A stretch of 64,000 nt of DNA from Saturnia japonica (Eukaryota > Arthropoda > Insecta > Lepidoptera > Saturniidae): NCBI GenBank assembly GCA_033032175.1, contig CM065325.1, positions 2,012,930-2,076,929 of the forward strand, written 5' to 3'. Of this stretch, positions 11,201 to 22,199 are shown in pieces. The notes under the pieces are model-generated. The model searched no databases and was not told the origin of the DNA. It saw nothing but the letters and a program-made list of their open reading frames with translations. A program made the translations under genes and the position numbers. Every line of letters begins with the position of its first letter. Within the stretch, counting starts at the first letter, position 1.

Positions 11201-12539
11201 ACAGGAGCAACGGTCACCAGAATTCGGACTCGAACGACGGTGGGGCGACATATGAAACGATGACGGCGAATGAAAAGAAGAATTTACTTCTCCAAATATG
11301 CGGTGTCGTTTCTGAACACACGAAGAAACTGTGCACTAGGTAAGTAAGTCTGACTCAAGAGATTGTTTTTTTTTTTTCCAATGCGCTTAACTCTGGAACT
11401 TCCAGTCAGATTGAAAAAAAACCTTTTTGCATTTTAAAGCGTATTTATTGTGGAAGGCTATATAACTTTACGCTAGGACGCTGAGGAGCTTAGCGGTAAC
11501 CATGAACATGAAGTAATCTGGCAAATACGGAAAGTGAGAACAACGAGTCCGGTGGAGTATTGGTCGAATAAATTTATTACGAGTGAAACCTTGAGGCGCA
11601 GCTAGCTTATATATATAAGACTAGCTGTGCTCCACGGTTTCATCCGTCTTTAATTTATCCTACAAACACCGCACCGCGCCGCCAACGCAGCCGTGTAGCC
11701 TTTCATAATTGTTTACACTACTTCCCGCAAGTACAGATTGCTATAAAGGGCAAAGTTTAACTTCATAAAATTGTCTTTATGACGAAGTAACTTTTGTTCG
11801 TAAGGATAATAATATTAATGCCATGCCTAAAAATAATGCTCATAAATCACTTTTTATTATTCAAGAATCTGTCACAATATACACTATTGTTGCTTATGTA
11901 CAAGAGGTAGGCATGTGCTATCGTGGCCTTTTTTTAGATACACTAAGGACCAATATTTTTGTAGATAATTGTATTCACGTAGCATTAATCATTACGTCAG
12001 CGCACGCAGATAAAGCAGTTCAGGAACACTTACGACTTACTTAACAAATATCAATATTTAAGGTTAGCAGAGAGCTATAGCCTAATGATAGATAGCCTAT
12101 ACTATTCATCGTGAATCGGGCTATTATATACAAAAAGAATTTTTCGAATCCGATTAATAGTTCCGGAGATTAGTGTGTTTAAACAAACAAACAAACAAAA
12201 AATTCTTCCGCTTTATTATATTATAGTATATAGTATAGATAAAAGATAGATTATTTACAAGGGAACAATTGGAATCATAGTAAATCCTTTTTTTCTAGGT
12301 CGACTCGATGTCCGCAACATACGGAAGAACAAAGACGGTCACTCCGCAACAGTGTTCTCGAACCTTCCACACCCGAGTCACAGACAATGGGTCTCACAGC
12401 CGAGGAGGCCGGCTCGCCCCCTGACTCCAGTCCATCGTCCTCGTGTTCCTCGTCTAGCCGCAAGCGGGACCGGCATCGAGTCCAATCGAAGATCAAAACC
12501 AAGCGAGAAAGAAATATATCTCCGAACGGGCGAGATTAA
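8033..12539 (+). CDS. Sgf11: Ataxin-7-like protein 3 / SAGA-associated factor 11 homologue, 3' three exons
   Basis: Exons 8033-8222, 11193-11339 and 12299-12539 join in phase (each junction phase 2, after a phase-1 entry). Sgf11/ATXN7L3 anchors the Nonstop/USP22 deubiquitinase module of the nuclear SAGA coactivator, which removes ubiquitin from histone H2B. The first exon starts at MGRNSSRIASRRIA, which in the family directly follows the Sgf11 zinc finger. The second and third create an SCA7 domain with C-X10-C-X5-C-X2-H (ICGVVSEHTKKLC, TRSTRC, PQH) followed by EEQRRSLR. A Ser/Pro-rich stretch and a basic tail (RKRDRHRVQSKIKTKRER) lead to TAA at 12537. The N-terminal exons with the zinc finger are not in the readable part of the window. 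The gene converges with AdSS. Confidence 0.88.
9420..9640 (-). pseudogene. LINE reverse-transcriptase C-terminal scrap
   Basis: Read on the - strand, about 9445-9535 encodes YNKIPKHITDLPNNEFKNHVK, a C-terminal motif common to insect non-LTR retrotransposon ORF2 proteins. Flanking frames are broken by stops. A related scrap on the other strand at about 23595-23720 encodes YNKIPKHIPICR, so both derive from one LINE family. Confidence 0.55.
10833..11023. mobile_element. Short palindromic MITE
   Basis: The left end (CAGTTACCGGCTGTAAATAA) and right end (complement of CAGTTACCGATTGTAAATAA) are inverted copies. The homology continues inward through GGGCTACTTTCGGC at 10889 and its complement at 10950, leaving a short loop. 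At about 190 bp with no coding capacity it is a fold-back MITE in the Sgf11 intron, 170 bp before the exon b acceptor. Confidence 0.75.
11193..11339 (+). CDS. Sgf11: Sgf11 exon b (first half of SCA7 domain)
   Basis: The acceptor is TTCTGCAG ending 11192 and the donor GTAAGT starts at 11340. The exon encodes a Ser/Asn/Gly linker, then TYETMTANEKKNLLLQICG and VVSEHTKKLCT. It supplies the first two Cys ligands of the SCA7 zinc site. Confidence 0.88.
11340..11680. repeat. Interspersed repeat fragment (GCGCTTAACTCTGGAACTTC family)
   Basis: The start resembles the copy at 27950 (ACGCTGATCTCTGGAACTAC), and the end has TAGCTGTG near 11615. The bounded region between about 11375 and 11640 is degenerate. 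Such repeats, which often begin with a plea-like GGAACTAC and end near CTAGC, are widespread in Lepidoptera. Class unknown to me; possibly Helitron-derived. Confidence 0.4.
11681..12298. other. Sgf11: Rest of Sgf11 intron, no gene; second repeat fragment
   Basis: Bases 12060-12190 resemble the interior of the repeat at 27960-28060 in inverted or rearranged form (GAATTTTTCGAATCCGATTA, then AAACAAACAAACAAACAAAA). An open frame at 11823-12044 has no recognisable similarity and atypical composition; I treat it as chance. Confidence 0.4.
12299..12539 (+). CDS. Sgf11: Sgf11 last coding exon (second half of SCA7 domain, tail)
   Basis: The acceptor is TTTTTTTCTAG ending 12298. The first base completes the Arg codon of LCTR, then STRCPQHTEEQRRSLRN gives the last Cys and His of the zinc site. 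After that come a Ser-rich linker and a basic C-terminus ending NISPNGRD at the TAA, 12537-12539. A - strand open frame at 12275-12502 is a shadow. Confidence 0.88.
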
Positions 12540-12719
12540 TTACCACAAAAGACTGTTAGTATTAAATGTAAATGAACAGGGGGTTATGTAAACTGCTCGA
12601 GTAGTCGCGTAAAGTGGACGTGGGCTGGCAGAAATGGTGAAATCCACAGCCTAGGGACCTATTAGAAACTTATACCGTAACGGGTACCGTGGTGTTACCC
12701 AGGTCGTGAATTCAATATT

Positions 12720-12998
12720 TTCGATTTAAGTGTTCTTTATAATTTCCACCATGAACTGGTTTTCGGATGTTATATCTCTAATGATCACGGCATAAATGAT
12801 TATAGAACATCTTGGAATAATTTAGAAATGGAAATGTTCATTTTGACAGATATACCTTTACGGATATTATGCCACTAATGATCATGGCTAATGATAATGA
12901 TAATGATTATAATGTGTTTAAAATCTAGGAATAGTTTAGGAATGGAGATGTTCATATTGATAGATCTATCTTTACGGATATTATTATAACTATATCAT
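12720..12998. repeat. Two degenerate monomers related to the 105-bp satellite
   Basis: GGAATAATTTAGAAATGGAAATG at 12813 and AGGAATAGTTTAGGAATGGA at 12928 are spaced 115 bp and followed by TTCATTTTGACAGATATACC-like sequence. This matches the satellite monomer GGGAATAATGTAGAAAAGTAG... TTGACAGATGTAGG. They lie on the opposite side of the 12999-14058 element from the main array. Confidence 0.55.
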
Positions 12999-14058
12999 GA
13001 CAAGTTCGTGCGCGACCGTCATATCTGAGACAGACGTTGGCGGGGACAAGGTAGCACGTCATTACGTCACTACCACAGATCAGTAGTCTGTGGTCACTAC
13101 ACTACACTGTACACTAAAGTAAACAGTATGTAGTCTCGGCGGTGTTATTGAAATAATTATATTACCCACAGCCGCTCGTTAGATAAACACACACAACTAG
13201 CTGTGCCCGGGGTTGTGCTTGTGTGGATTATAGAATGCCGTCGATCGGGCACACGGGCGAATCTTACTCCCCCGCTCCTGGCTACTTTAAAGACAAAAAT
13301 GCTTATTGTGGGTATTCCTTAAAATATAGACATATACTCTCGCTGACTATTTTGTAGGTCTTTTTAATGTCTATAATTATGTAGTATATTCATTTGATAT
13401 ATCTGTTATAGTTTACTCAGCGTAAACTGATTGGCCATGACCGGTTTTTTTACTTGTGTGGAACCCTAATACTTTATCTAAAATAAAAGTAGCCTAAGTT
13501 ACTCCTTATAACATCAGCTATCTACCAGTGAAAGTCCCGTCAAAATCGATCCTATCGTTTAACCAAAGATTAAAAAATGGGTATTTTGTTAAAGGTATCG
13601 TATAATATGCATTTAGTAAAAAGTTGTTATTTTGACATTACAGACAGACACTTCAATTTTATTTATTGTATATATCACAACACCTTAGCTTACAACAAAA
13701 TATACACTACAAGCTGCTCAACTGATAACTTTTCGAGTAATAAAATAACATTTGAATTTTTCCATAGACAAATAAATTTAATTATTTTTCTCCAATACTA
13801 TTTTGACTTTATATTGAAATTTATTTAAAAATAAAAATGATTTCAATTATGATCGATCATTCTTTACAACAAAAATTAGACTGAAATTTGTACTTTCGAT
13901 GCCAATGTCCCTATTTTGTGAATCTTGAACCACTGTGCCCCTCTTTGAATGACTCGCAACACAGCTCTGCATCAGTGAACAGGCAACCTTATCGTCTGTG
14001 GTACCTCGCCCCTTCCAACGTCTGATGGCTACATTGGACAGTCATGCACGAACTTGTC
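12999..14058. mobile_element. 1.06-kb non-autonomous DNA element with ~60-bp imperfect TIRs
   Basis: The left end GACAAGTTCGTGC at 12999 and the right end, its complement at 14046-14058, open inverted repeats. These continue imperfectly for about 60 bp (CAGACGTTGG followed by GGGG, then AAGGTAGCAC on the left, GAGGTACCAC on the complemented right). Inside is a copy of the interspersed repeat at 13330-13690, which also occurs at 28090-28390 and 63225-63555. No transposase frame is present. An ACTATA on both outer sides may be the target duplication. Confidence 0.65.
13330..13690 (+). repeat. Interspersed repeat family A, copy 1
   Basis: It shares, in order, TTTTGTAGGTCTTTTTAATG, TTTACTCAGCGTAAACTGAT, CTACCAGTGAAAGTCC, CATTTAGTAAAAAGTTGTTA and GACATTACAGACAGACAC with copies at 27915-28390 and 63225-63555. 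No conserved frame is visible. The open frame 13577-13828 falls inside and is not coding. Confidence 0.6.
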
Positions 14059-14075
14059 GGACTATAACGATCACA

Positions 14076-15238
14076 CCTTATAATGTGTATAAAGAATCTG
14101 GGAATAATGTAGAAAAGTAGATTTTCATTTTGACAAATGTAGGTACTAGGTGCACTGGTGCATCTACGACATTCATATTACCTTATAATGTGTATAAAGA
14201 ATCTGGGAATAATGTAGAAAAGTAGATTTTCATTTTGACAGATGTAGGTACTAGGTGCACTGGTGCATCTACGACATTCATATTACCTTATAATGTGTAT
14301 AAAGAATCTGGGAATAATGTAGAAAAGTAGATTTTTATTTTGACAGATGTAGGTACTAGGTGCACTGGTGCATCTACGACATTAATATTGACTTATAATG
14401 TGTATAAAGAATCTGGGAATAATGTACAAAAGTAGATTTTCATTTTGACAGATGTAGGTACTAGGTGCACTGGTGCATCTACGACATTCATATTACCTTA
14501 TAATGTGTGTAAAGAATTTGGGAATAATGTAGAAAAGTAGATTTTCATTTTGACAGATGTAGGTACCAGGTGCACTGGTGCATCTACGACATTCATATTA
14601 CCTTATAATGTGTATAAAGAATCTGGGAATAATGTAGAAAAGTAGATTTTTATTTTGACAGATGTAGGTACTAGGTGCACTGGTGCATCTACGACATTAA
14701 TATTGACTTATAATGTGTATAAAGAATCTGGGAATAATGTACAAAAGTAGATTTTCATTTTGACAGATGTAGGTACTAGGTGCACTGGTGCATCTACGAC
14801 ATTCATATTACCTTATAATGTGTGTAAAGAATTTGGGAATAATGTAGAAAAGTAGATTTTCATTTTGACAGATGTAGGTACCAGGTGCACTGGTGCATCT
14901 ACGACATTCATATTACCTTATAATGTGTGTAAAGAATTTGGGAATAATGTAGAAAAGTAGATTTTCATTTTGACAGATGTAGGTTAGTACCTAGTTGTGC
15001 ACTGGTGCATCTACGACATTCATATTACCTTATAATGTGTGTAAAGAATTTGGGAATAATGTAGAAAAGTAGATTTTCATTTTGACATATGTAGGTACTA
15101 GGTGCACTGGTGCATCTACGACATTCATATTACCTTATAATGTGTGTGAAGAATTTGGGAATAATGTAGAAAAGTAGATTTTTATTTTGACAGATGTAGG
15201 TACTAGGTGCACTGGTGCATCTACGACATTCATATTAA
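14076..15238. repeat. 105-bp satellite array, 11 copies
   Basis: The landmark CATCTACGAC recurs at 14161, 14266, 14371, 14476, 14581, 14686, 14791, 14896, 15008, 15113 and 15218. Every step is exactly 105 bp except one of 112 bp, caused by an insertion near 14985. Copies are nearly identical. Variants with GATTTTTATTTTG, CATTAATATTGAC and GTACAAAAG recur together at 14371 and 14686, giving a 315-bp higher-order unit. Each monomer contains the palindrome TGCACTGGTGCA. No coding frame persists. Confidence 0.95.
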
Positions 15239-17105
15239 CCTAGACACAAATCTTAGATTAGGATATAGTAAAAAGGAACATGGGCACTTTTTAATCGCAA
15301 AGAATACAAAACTCGGCGCTTTTTTCACAGAATCTTCTTGGAGCATTGTAAGTTTAATTCGTTTATGTTTAGTTTATATATGAGAAAGTGCTAAGTCGCA
15401 ATGAATTTCGATACTTGTAAAGAGTATAATTAGGTCTTTTAATAACAAAAAGATTCTGTGTGCGCAAATACGCACGTAAAAACTTATACTAAACTTCTTT
15501 GGCGTCACAAAACAAAAATAACTCAAAACATTATATCCCGCGAATTAGCCATCAATGATAAAATAATGTGAATTCATTTTTCTGTTTTTATTTTTAAATG
15601 TTATCCTGTATAAACACTTTTTTATTTATATTATCATACACGATTTAAAATAAGTCAATAAAATGAACTATTCTCTATTATTAAACCTTTGAGGTATTAT
15701 ATATACTACGTACTAGAGATAACGCCTCAACCAGATTGTTTGATACACGCATTGGAGTGCATACACTCGAAATAACAGTTTATGCCGGGCACTTGTTCAG
15801 ATTAGACGTTTGAGTAGTAAATTTGACTTCATAATTATGCCTTCATGTCCACTTAAACAACTCGAGAAAGTGTGAAATTTCATTAGTTAGTAATGTGCGC
15901 GCGCCCCGCGCCCCTCTGTATCAAGTGGACCACAATTTTTGTTCGTAATAGCTGATCTAATAACTTAATGTACTAAACATGGCATAAAATTACATGACTT
16001 CAAAAAGTAACTCACATATTATATAAACAATGGCGTCATACTGTCTGTATATCCTATTTGTCACATTCCTATAATTAAGGATCCTTTACGTATGCGGACA
16101 TTATTGTAAATTGTATATCAAACAACTGATTTTTAGGTACAGGCCCGTCCAAATTTTGTTTAGCAGAAATACTGTGTAGAACATGGCAACAAACTTATGT
16201 GGGACATCAAAACAAAATTCAATCGGATAATGAATTTTGTATTAAGTTTTAGACAAAAGTCTAAAGGGATGAACTTGAAATGTTCTTAAATAAGGTTAAG
16301 TGGTTATGGTAAGTGGATTCGTTCAAGGGAGTGACTTTCAAATTGGACCTTTAAAATTCGTTTATTTTTCTCTGAAAATTTGATTTTTTATACATTTAAA
16401 AACCTTAATTTATTACATTGCAACTTACAAAATTATCGAAAATAAATTATAATAGATCACCTTAAAAACTTATAAAATTTGATATAGGCCTAATTTTCGG
16501 AAAACTAAAAACATTCATTTAAAATATTTCAATCGGTTGGACCAACCAACTGGAAAATAGTAAAAAACTCAATTGTGGAAAATTTCACGGTCTTCGAACA
16601 TTTACGAATTAACGTATTGTTAATGAGAATTCTATATTATATATATTTAATAGTAAAATGTTAGTAATCACATAATTTTTTAGTGTAAATACAAAAGAAA
16701 GAATAGAAATCCAGTAGTCACTTTATTGTATACGACATTTTTCTCTCTGCAAAAAAGTCATCACAACTGCTTCGAAGTATTAAATATAAATAAATGATAA
16801 CATAAATATAAAATATTACGATAAATTGTTTAGATGAATACTGTACTATTTCACGTTGTTCACTTTCTATAATTGCGAATTAAAATGTGCAAATGTGAAA
16901 GCACACATAAGTCCTGTTATTTTTGTCATCCTTTTACTTACTGTGAACGTGTGAACTAAACTGTAGTTTCTCAGCTGGAGGGGGGGGGGGGGGTCGTTTA
17001 ATACAGCGGGAGGGAAATGGGCACAATCTTATAAAAATGAACTAGTTTTCGCCAAGTTAAAACTTTCTAAACATCAAAGTACTTACTGTAGTGAGGGTAG
17101 TAACG
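15239..17105. other. Gene-free AT-rich stretch
   Basis: Contains a fragment (15480-15545) resembling the 72-bp tandem unit at 30780-30975 (TTCTTTGGCGTCACAAAACAAAAATAAC) and a run of 14 G at 16980-16993. I see no coding frame, RNA gene or transposon ends. The final AdSS exon is expected somewhere between here and 26220 but was not recognised. Confidence 0.6.
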
Positions 17106-17345
17106 TTTTTTATCAAACTTCATAAAAAAGATGGAGGTTACATTCGAATGTATTTCTTATGGAAATTCTGCGATTACTTCTTTGTTTATGAACCGTTTTC
17201 ATGATTCTTTTTTTGTTTGATAGAGGATACCTCAAGGGTGGTCCCATTTTAATACCATTGGCATTGGACCTTTAATTTCGAAGATACATCACGGAATTCT
17301 TCAAAATCAATAAAGTATTTTTTTTTTTTAATTGTCTTGTAAACT
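17106..17345 (+). repeat. Interspersed repeat family B, copy 1
   Basis: Shares GTTTATGAACCG, GGTGGTCCCATTTTAAT, CATTGGCATTGGACCTT and TTCGAAGATACA with copies at 20530-20765, 49640-49870 and 53835-54075, all in the same orientation. It is followed in each by TTGTCTTGTAA or similar. Non-coding; probably a non-autonomous element. Confidence 0.7.
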
Positions 17346-18321
17346 ATGTTTCTGGCATAAATAGATATATTTAGTGGGTCGTAAATATGCATGGAACATA
17401 TCATGCGTCTTTGTTATTTTTTATTACATATGAAAAATAACTCGTCATATAATTACGAATTTGTATCACATCACTGCTATTTTTCGTAACTAAATACTAA
17501 CTGCGTAACTTATTAAACTTACTACGTAAAATACACAATTATGCCAAAGTGAACAGAAAAATTTTGCAATCCTGAAGATTTAAGCAAAGCTTTAACAAGA
17601 TGGTGGTTCTCTTGTTAAAACTGTTCATAGGGCTTTATTGTGACAACTTAAAATTCATGCTTCTTATTATTTATAATTCACTTCACATGTGCACAATAAC
17701 CAAACTATATTACACAAAACGCCACCAATATTACATTTGTTAACTGTCTATACTGTTTGCCATAGCCCTGGAGTTTCAGACGGCTGTTATAACTTCAACG
17801 GGCTTGGTCAATATTATATAATATAGGGCACAATGCGTAAGAGAATGAATTAAAATATTAACCACAACATGGCGATAAGACTCCGCCAAAAATTCCGAAA
17901 AATAACTGGACGCATATGATAATAAAATTATGGTTATGTAGGTATCGCTAATATTTTTCATGTGCTATTAAAATTAATTGTCACGTGATATTATAAATTT
18001 GCATGACTTCTAGATATTATGATGCTATGGGGTTTCCGAAATTTTGTGTGTGTAGGAGGGGGAGGGGCTAATAAATATTCATGTGAAATAGCAGTGACGA
18101 AAAATAATATTTTCATTGCCATACAATTTAACAAATTCCATGCGTGTTCGTGGCACTAAAAAGTTAAGAAATGATGTATTATACCATTCATTTCTTATAC
18201 ATTAAAATAGCGCTTAAGCAAATTTTACATAAAACATATATTTAAATGTTAGCGAAAATTCGTATTCCTGTATCAGATATCTGTTAAAGTATTGTATATG
18301 CCTAAATCTAAAATATCATCT
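17346..18321. other. No gene seen
   Basis: AT-rich sequence without a supportable coding frame or structured element. An open frame on the - strand at 17776-17961 is hydrophobic by chance composition and has no recognisable relation. Confidence 0.6.
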
Positions 18322-18722
18322 ATCGACAGTGAAAAGGCTAATTGACTACCAGTTCGGCCGCTGAGAGAATGCGTTCCCGATGTCCGTCACAACTGACAAC
18401 AGACGACTGTTTTAGCGTCGCAAAATGGCGGCCTGCACGACATTTGGCATTGCCATTTTTTGCCATAAACATAATACACTATATAAAGTGTTTTAACATA
18501 TAAAACATATAATACCTTTCATTTATTAAAAATACTATCTATTTTCCTTGTACAAAAAGTAGGCAACCATCATTCATGGCGTGATGGATCGCCATTTTGT
18601 TTCGCTAAACAGTCCGCTGTTGTGACAGCGGTCAGGAAGCATTCACTCAACGGCTGAACTGTAATGCGTATGATAAACTTATCTGTAATATGTTAGTCAA
18701 TCAGCCTTTCCACTAATCGACA
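18322..18722. mobile_element. MITE with ~150-bp imperfect terminal inverted repeats
   Basis: The left arm ATCGACAGTGAAAAGGCTAATTGAC and the complement of the right arm (GTCGATTAGTGGAAAGGCTGATTGAC) match. They continue through GTTCGGCCGCTGAGAGAATGC / GTTCAGCCGTTGAGTGAATGC, GTCACAAC, GACTGTTT and CAAAATGGCG. The right arm has about 34 extra bases near its end. The roughly 400-bp element has an AT-rich centre and no coding capacity. Confidence 0.8.
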
Positions 18723-20529
18723 TAAAAACCATCGTTAAAAGGTTGTCATTAGCTTAAGTTATATTAAGTAAATGTAAACGATTGACTGAAATAAATATAG
18801 ATAAATAAATAAAACAGGTATAAAATAAAAAATGTCTTGTATGTGAGATTTTTATTTCTCTAAGAAAATAAAACCACAAATATAAAAGAATAAACCATAA
18901 TTTTATTGGCATATATAGTAACCATTGAATTATTTACATTAATTATAAAGATATATCACATAAAACACACCTATAACAGAATGTAAAAGCGAAAATTATT
19001 AGTGTAAGTACTAAAAAAATATAACGTCTTCAAAAAGTGCTCTCTGGAATGGTTCTTCTACCCTTCCATTAAATATTTTAAAAAGAGTTTAAATAAAACA
19101 AATAAAAAATCATTAGTATATAAATATGCGTTCAATCTATTAAATGTATATATAAATATAGTAAATTTCAATATTAAAAGTGTAAATCTTATCTCAACAA
19201 GATGATCGATTACTCGGTTATGAAATAGTTAGTAAAAAAGTAGAGTAATGGCGGTTTCTCATTATCGTTTATCCGGCACGATCGAGCCTTTTGCCACTCG
19301 CTTAACTCTTGAAGCCGCTCTACACTCGCGCACGAAGGCGAGAACAACGCATGAAACATGAATGTGGTGTCGATTCGCATATTCTTCGTAGGTTACCCAT
19401 TTTTTTGTCGGTTTTTTAGCCCCCGCGTCAAAGGAGGTTATTTAGTCTCAAACAATTAGAATTCGACATTTGGAGCTTCTTACTTTTAATATGGACGTTA
19501 TTAAAGTACGCAAATGTTTACAACAATAGACTGGTTGTACCAGCAACATCGTACCGTCTTCTTTGAGCCCGCGAAATATATGTGAATCAGCCGCGAAAAA
19601 TTGCAGTATGGAACTAGGGCAGTTCGCGCCGCGCTTAGCTCTACGACTATTACAAGCGTTGGCGAGAGTTGACTACCAGTTCGAGTAAACACACCGGAAT
19701 TAAGTGCTTGTAGGCGCGTTCGGTTTTTAGAAGTGCAAAATGTGGCGGGAGTGTAAGCGCGTTTATACCAATTAATGCGTAATGAACGCGCATAAAAAAG
19801 GTGTTAGTCGGAAACCGCTTTTAAGCTACTAGTTGCGAATTTATTAGATTTAAGACAAAAAAAGAACACATATTTACGAAAATTTAAGTACGCCACATGA
19901 TTTTATCTCAACTAACTCACAGTTAAGTGTATGCCATAAACTCGCCGAATTTCATGTACTCGCAAAAAGTCCGCATTTATCCAGATTAAAACAAAATTAA
20001 AATTATAACAAAAACGTCTTTAAGTAATTATTTATATATTTATATTATCCTATTTTTATTTGTGCTTTTAGAAAATAGCGTTTCCAAATAGACATGACCA
20101 AGTTTTTTTTTTCTATTCTAGACTTGATTGATTATTATTTAATATTTTATGTTAAAGTTGTAATACTAAGTCGGCCCATCGATGTAAATTCTTGCGCGTA
20201 AACGATTGGATGAATCATGTTTACTATTAAATCAAATAACAACCAACGGTCGATGTAAAGAAAAATTGCGCATTCAGAATCTGTTAGCTATTCCCAGCAA
20301 TATAACATACTGTTAAATCTTGACTTATCGATAAAAATACACGTCACCGATAACACGATTTAAACGGGGCGTGTCATACTTTTTATTATTTGCTACAACG
20401 ACACTTTGAATTTTACAAAGGGCGTAAACGACATTTAGGTGAAAATAGCTATAAGAATAATGTTATTATAATAAGTTTTTTACGATCTTTTGATCTATCG
20501 TATACCAGTTGTGATATTCGCTAAAAATG
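18723..20529. other. No gene; possible degenerate element at 19246-19825
   Basis: Between 19246 and 19825 the ends carry GGCGGTTTCTCATTA and the complement of AGCGGTTTCCGACTA. The interior is GC-richer and contains CGCTTAACTCTTGAAGCC and GGCGGGAGTGTAAGCGCG. This may be a DNA transposon remnant, but the ends are short and the frame at 19501-19692 is not recognisable. The rest is AT-rich with nothing nameable. Confidence 0.35.
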
Positions 20530-20765
20530 TCATGTATACGACCCATGTCCATCCATTTTTTTACATGTGTTCAGCAATAACTTGTTTGTTTATGAATCGA
20601 TTTAGATGATTATTTTTTTGTTGGAAAGGGAACCATTTTTTGGACCCATTTTAATTTCATTGGCATTGGACCTTCGACTTCGAAGATACACCAGGGAACT
20701 CTACTCAAAATAATTGATGTTGGTTTACTTTATTGTTAAAAAATGTCTTGTAAATTCTGGTATAT
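20530..20765 (+). repeat. Interspersed repeat family B, copy 2
   Basis: Carries CATTGGCATTGGACCTTCGA and TTCGAAGATACACCAGGGAA, then AATGTCTTGTAA, matching the copy at 17106-17345 in the same orientation. Confidence 0.7.
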
Positions 20766-22139
20766 CAATTCTCACATTAATACAACTGCGCTACGTCAGA
20801 CATGGATGTAAGTAAGAGACATGGAAATTATTATGTTATATATTCTTGAAATATCGGGTCGTAAAGTGCAATACCAACTGATTTCTCAGGGCGTATACGA
20901 GTCATCTATTTTTGAAATTATTGAACAGACACGTCAATGATCAACACAGCAACTAAAGAAATCCATAGAGCAATTATTACAAAAAAGTTATAATATCCTA
21001 TAAATATTATAAATAGCTTTTGCTTCTCCTGAAAAGTCGTGTCGCTTTACCCCTTTTGTAATCCGAGGTGTCGATATGATTAACCTATAAAGGTAGGTTA
21101 CCACGTTCCGTGGTATTATGGATTATCACGCACTGCACACTTGTCTGCGCTTCCACAGACGACACTTTTCTCATGGTGCGTCGGTGCGGGCTGGTCCACG
21201 TCCGTCCACAATATCACGGACCAAACCACCTTAAGATGCTATTTTAAAATACACTTGCACTGTACCGCAACCAGACAGGTTTAATATTGTCTAGCGAATG
21301 GAGTAAGAATAAAATAAATCTGTATTTAATATCAAAAGAATTTTATAATATAAACCCGATTCAAACATAAAACGATGTTAAATTAAGAATTGTGTTATAA
21401 TAGAGATAGATCTAGCTCCATTGACTTTATTTCTACAAAGTCGAGAAAAAATACTGATTATCCACTATAAAAACAACACTCGAATGCGAGGCTATGTAAC
21501 CAATATTCAAAAATGTAATACTTCTATCGACTTCTGTATGAATTCTAAGGCTGCTTTGCACTCTTATCAAATATTAATAGACAGAATATAGTATAAATGG
21601 CCCAGATGCAGAAGGTCCTAAAGTCCACTTAGATATTTTCTTCTTCCGTGTCTTAGGCTCAGAAAGACCAATAAAAGTTCTTTTAGATAATAATGTTAGG
21701 GGCTCAGCTTTCCATTGATGTCCGTCGAGTTGGGGGATGAATTTTTTTTTACAAAAAGGTTACATTATTATAAGCACATACGCAAAGTTTCAATATGCGG
21801 AAACCCGTAGTTTTTGAGAAAAAAAATTATTAAAATAAATTATTTTTGTATTAATTGTCAATCCCTACCACAGATTATATAGAATTCACGCCATTGAACG
21901 TTTCGTTTTACCTACGGTTAAGTTGTCATACGTTCAGTAATATTTTATTTTATATAAAATTACGAAAATTATTATATTTTGTACTCATTTCAATAATTTA
22001 TTAAGCACTTAAATATTTACCAGTTTATATATATTAAATTAAAGAATTATTTTCATTAGGATTCATGAAATTAAAATGTGTAGAGTTAGTCTTTTGCGGG
22101 CTTGCAAAACGAAACGTAAAACTGACACCATTTTGTACT
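20766..22139. other. No gene seen
   Basis: A GC-richer block at 21080-21280 (CACGTCCGTCCACAATATCACGG) is probably an unrecognised repeat. The remainder is AT-rich, with no supportable frame and no identified element ends. Confidence 0.5.
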
Positions 22140-22199
22140 GTCATTGTCAGTGTCATCGTTAGTCTTCCGATTAATGTATATGTTCAGCCAAAAGTACAG

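Noticed and set aside
12275..12502. Open frame of 75 codons on the - strand
   Set aside because: It lies exactly antisense to the Sgf11 last exon, which has family motifs, a splice acceptor and a stop.
14076..15238. CRISPR array
   Set aside because: The whole 105-bp unit repeats, with no unique spacers; the genome is eukaryotic.
16980..16993. Run of 14 G, and a run of 15 C at 37137-37151, as structural elements
   Set aside because: Isolated homopolymers with no repeat of G-runs spaced as for a quadruplex; may also vary in read quality.
19246..19825. Full DNA transposon with GGCGGTTTC ends
   Set aside because: Only about 10-15 bp match at the ends with no target duplication or coding motif; kept as a remark only.
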